Shown: piece by piece, positions 21,591 to 23,489 of the stretch
Layout: each line of letters begins with the position of its first letter
How positions within the stretch are numbered: the first letter of the stretch is position 1
Source: Vulcanimicrobiota bacterium
Lineage (GTDB): Bacteria; Vulcanimicrobiota; Vulcanimicrobiia; Vulcanimicrobiales; Vulcanimicrobiaceae
Direction: 5' to 3'
Assembly: GCA_027306845.1 (NCBI GenBank)
Contig: DAHUYY010000005.1
Span: 1-23,489, forward strand
Length of the DNA stretch: 23,489 nucleotides
The notes under the pieces: model-generated
The model's input: the letters and a program-made list of their open reading frames with translations, nothing else
Told to the model about the DNA's origin: nothing
Database searches by the model: none
Position numbers and translations under genes: made by a program

Positions 21591-22990
21591 TGCCGTTCAA
21601 GAATGCGCCCCGGATAGGCGATTTCCCCCATGGTCGTGCCGTATACCGCGGTGCCGTTGACGTAGACGCCGCTGATTCCGAGCGGTGCCCGAACCGGGTG
21701 CTCGTAGGTAGCGGTGTCGGCGATCGTTCGTTCGTCGAAAAGAACGAGATCGGCAAACGCACCTTCCTGAATCAGGCCGCGGTCGCGAAAGCCGAAAATG
21801 CTCGCCGGAAGCGCGCTGCAACGGCGGACGGCTTCTTCAAGCGCAAGCGTGTGCCGCGCCCGGACGAAGCGCGAGAAGAGGCGAGGAAAGCTGCCGAACG
21901 CACGCGGGTGCGGCAAACGAAAGGGGTCGGCTTCGAAGCTATAGCTCGCATCGGCGCTTCCGATGCAGGCAAACTCCGCCGAGAGTATCGTCGCGAGATC
22001 TTCTTCGTTGAGGCAGCGCTGTAATAACGGCGTCTCGGGGCCGAGTTCGTCGAGTAAGGCGAGCGCCGCTCGTTCGCAGGAGAGGCGTCGGCGTGCGGCG
22101 ATCGCTTCGATGCTTGCGCCCAACTCGGCGAGATTTCGTTCGTCGCGGACGCCACGCAACGAAATACGCTCCCAGCGGTCGCCGTAATGAAGGCGCGCGT
22201 GGAGCATCGCCGCCAACGTCGTTTCATCGTTTCGCACGCGCGAGAGGGTTGCCGGCGGGAAGAGCGCTCCCAGAGGCGACTCGTCGGCGATATACGGAAA
22301 GAGATCGCAACTCACCGGGAATCCGCGAGCGCGGTGCGCATCGAGCCGTTCGAGCGCGACGTGAACGAGCGCGCGATCCTCGCCGTATGCGTAGGAGAGA
22401 CGCGCGATATGCAACGGCATCTCGTAGGTGCGGGCGAGGGCGAGCGCCTCATCGAGCGCGGCGAGCAGCTCGCGCTCGCGATCCCGTAGGTGCACGACGA
22501 GAGGAATGCCGGAATCTTTGGCAATGCGGAGCGCCTCTTGCGACGGCGGCGCGTCGCCGAAGCGCACGCTGAGCGCGCACGCACCGCGTTCGATCTCCTC
22601 GCGTTGCGCCGACGCAACGAGCGCGAGATTCAGGCGGAGCGAGCCGCGCAGGTCGCCTGCTTGCTCCACGGTTAGGGCGTCGCTGCGAACCCCTTCGATC
22701 GCCGTTGTGATTCCCGAAGCAAGCGATCCGGCGGAACTTCGCGGCTCGAGCCATCGTTGCTCTGAATGTGCGTGCACGTCGATGAAACCCGGCGCAAGAA
22801 TCAGCGCCCGTGCATCGATCCGATGCCGCGCTTCGAGACCCGAGCAGTCGCCGATCCTCGCGATCCGCTCTCCGATGAGGGCGAGATCGGTCGAAAAGCG
22901 CTTTCCCCCACTCCCATCAACGATGCTCGCCTTCTCGAAAATCACTTTGAGCAATTTTGAGGGCTTTCTGAATGACGAAAGAGGCGACAT
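21587..22990 (-). CDS. N-acyl-D-amino-acid deacylase-type amidohydrolase (D-aminoacylase family)
   Basis: A 467-residue metal-dependent amidohydrolase. The N-terminal strand region (IFEKASIVDGSGGKRFSTDLALIGERIARIG) and APGFIDVHAHSEQRWLEP with the metal-binding H-x-H are standard. The C-terminal part strongly fits the D-aminoacylase group: LPHPRAFGSFPRLFSRFVRA, LALEEAVRRCSALPASIFGFRDRGLIQEGAFADLVLFDERTI and GISGVYVNGTAVYG. Two family features differ: the metal-bridging cysteine region (GNCG) reads IEGVRSDA with no cysteine, and SHLK reads LHIARLSYAYG. The substrate is therefore uncertain; N-acyl-D-amino acids, dihydropyrimidine-like compounds or peptidoglycan derivatives are all possible. The start at 22990 lacks a Shine-Dalgarno; TTG 22954 or GTG 22945, just before the conserved strand, are alternatives. 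It is divergent from the KGG gene. Confidence 0.82.
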   Translation of the reverse strand: MSPLSSFRKPSKLLKVIFEKASIVDGSGGKRFSTDLALIGERIARIGDCSGLEARHRIDARALILAPGFIDVHAHSEQRWLEPRSSAGSLASGITTAIEGVRSDALTVEQAGDLRGSLRLNLALVASAQREEIERGACALSVRFGDAPPSQEALRIAKDSGIPLVVHLRDRERELLAALDEALALARTYEMPLHIARLSYAYGEDRALVHVALERLDAHRARGFPVSCDLFPYIADESPLGALFPPATLSRVRNDETTLAAMLHARLHYGDRWERISLRGVRDERNLAELGASIEAIAARRRLSCERAALALLDELGPETPLLQRCLNEEDLATILSAEFACIGSADASYSFEADPFRLPHPRAFGSFPRLFSRFVRARHTLALEEAVRRCSALPASIFGFRDRGLIQEGAFADLVLFDERTIADTATYEHPVRAPLGISGVYVNGTAVYGTTMGEIAYPGRILERQ

Positions 22991-23039
22991 GGGATTAGCA
23001 TCGACAGAGACCTACATTCGAGTAAAGGAGACCGGCATC

Positions 23040-23300
23040 ATGGCGGAGTCGGATAGGCCGCGTGAAGATTCCGGCGGTATGAGTGTTCGCGAAGCGGGTC
23101 GCCGAGGCGGCGAGCGCGTGAAGGCAAAATACGGCCCGGAGTTCTACGAGGCAATCGGCCGCAAAGGCGGCCAATCGACCAAGAAAAAATACGGCGCGGC
23201 GTTCTACGAAAGTATCGGCCAGAAGGGCGGCCAGACGCCCAAGGCGCGTCGAGAGACCCTAGAAACCGCTACGGTAGCGCGCGAGAGCAAGCCCGAATAG
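23040..23300 (+). CDS. KGG-repeat stress protein (GsiB/YciG-like)
   Basis: An 86-residue hydrophilic protein with two tandem units of the form KYG-x-x-FY-x-(A/S)-IG-x-KGGQ (residues about 36-51 and 56-71), preceded by a degenerate GRRGGERV unit. These are the KGG motifs of general-stress proteins such as Bacillus GsiB and enterobacterial YciG/ConB. They are intrinsically disordered, hydrophilin-like proteins induced by desiccation, starvation or osmotic stress. AAGGAG at 23025-23030 lies nine bases before the ATG, which supports the start at 23040 and not the long open frame from 22428. Upstream is the divergent amidohydrolase, 49 bases away. Regulation by a stress sigma factor is likely from the family, but no clear promoter is seen. 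Confidence 0.88.
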   Translation: MAESDRPREDSGGMSVREAGRRGGERVKAKYGPEFYEAIGRKGGQSTKKKYGAAFYESIGQKGGQTPKARRETLETATVARESKPE

Positions 23301-23313
23301 GGCGCTCCGGCCT

Positions 23314-23489
23314 TTAACGAGTGCAGGCGCCGCGAGCGAGAAGCCGCCGCGCCTCGCGCTCGATGGCCCCGCGCGAAGCCTCACCATCGGCGATCAGCGT
23401 CATCAACGCTCCCCGCCTGCTCGTCCAAGCGACATTCTCGTGCATAAATATCACCGGAACGCATGGCGTCGCGGTGAGATCTTTGCTGA
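23314..23489 (-). CDS. Partial or very short ORF at the right edge
   Basis: On the minus strand a frame is open from the window edge to TAA at 23316-23314, giving 58 codons. The readable protein includes PCVPVIFMHENVAW and ends LIADGEASRGAIEREARRLL ARGACTR (spaced for length). It may be the C-terminus of a gene that enters from the right, or a 43-residue protein starting at ATG 23445 with GGTGA five bases upstream. I recognise no family. The end of the KGG gene is 13 bases away and convergent. Confidence 0.4.
   Translation of the reverse strand, partial: SKDLTATPCVPVIFMHENVAWTSRRGALMTLIADGEASRGAIEREARRLLARGACTR

Noticed and set aside
23314..23489. Toxin-antitoxin or regulatory small protein at the right edge
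   Set aside because: The fragment is cut by the window edge and shows no recognisable toxin, antitoxin or DNA-binding motif.
1..23489. Mobile element, prophage, CRISPR or defence island
   Set aside because: I saw no transposase, integrase, terminal repeats, direct repeat array or known defence domains; the genes are metabolic or housekeeping and of even composition.

Overview
This is a gene-dense, GC-rich bacterial chromosomal window with about 22 protein genes, almost no intergenic space, many GTG starts and many start/stop overlaps. No rRNA, tRNA, CRISPR array, insertion sequence or phage gene was found. The gene order polA - DUF192 - mutM - rpsA - coaE, a three-polypeptide transhydrogenase, a KGG-repeat stress protein and a GH92 mannosidase suit a free-living Gram-negative-type bacterium of a deep, GC-rich soil lineage. 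My best guess is Candidatus Eremiobacterota (WPS-2) or a neighbour. That is an inference from style and gene content; there is no rRNA here to confirm it.

Layout. (A) 178-4500, plus strand: xdhC and a mocA-like nucleotidyltransferase (molybdenum-cofactor maturation), then an OsmC-family protein, a peptide-type ABC substrate-binding lipoprotein and a small membrane protein. A hairpin at 4486-4514 closes this block. (B) 12756-4526, minus strand: a tightly packed run of eight genes that looks like one operon. In order of transcription it holds a secreted protein, a 57-residue zinc-ribbon protein, an FAH-family hydrolase, a DUF4267-like membrane protein, pntAA, pntAB, pntB, and a large secreted GH92 alpha-mannosidase fused to a YVTN-type beta-propeller. 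(C) 12817-20947, plus strand, divergent from B across only 60 bases: a secreted macroglobulin-like protein whose stop overlaps the polA start, then polA, a DUF192 protein, mutM, rpsA and coaE, covering DNA replication and repair, translation and CoA synthesis. (D) 22990-20862, minus strand: an N-acyl-D-amino-acid deacylase-type amidohydrolase and a BsuPI-domain secreted protein, the latter overlapping the 3' end of coaE by 86 bases in antisense. (E) 23040-23300, plus strand: a KGG-repeat stress protein, followed by a partial or very small minus-strand ORF at the right edge.

How the genes work together. Block C is a conserved housekeeping neighbourhood; polA-rpsA-coaE is also adjacent in mycobacteria. 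In block B the proton-translocating transhydrogenase supplies NADPH, but its co-transcription with a mannosidase, an FAH hydrolase and a zinc-ribbon protein has no obvious metabolic logic. Blocks A and D look like accessory metabolism and cell-envelope functions.

The points most worth a second look are: ribosomal protein S1 (rpsA) appears to lack any ATG/GTG/TTG start at its proper N-terminus and has ATC at the expected place, eight bases after an AGGA; a perfect 14-bp hairpin with a GGAA loop and no U-tract separates rpsA from coaE; the GH92-propeller fusion; and five GTGA start/stop overlaps. I did not find convincing evidence of a wholly new defence or mobile system.
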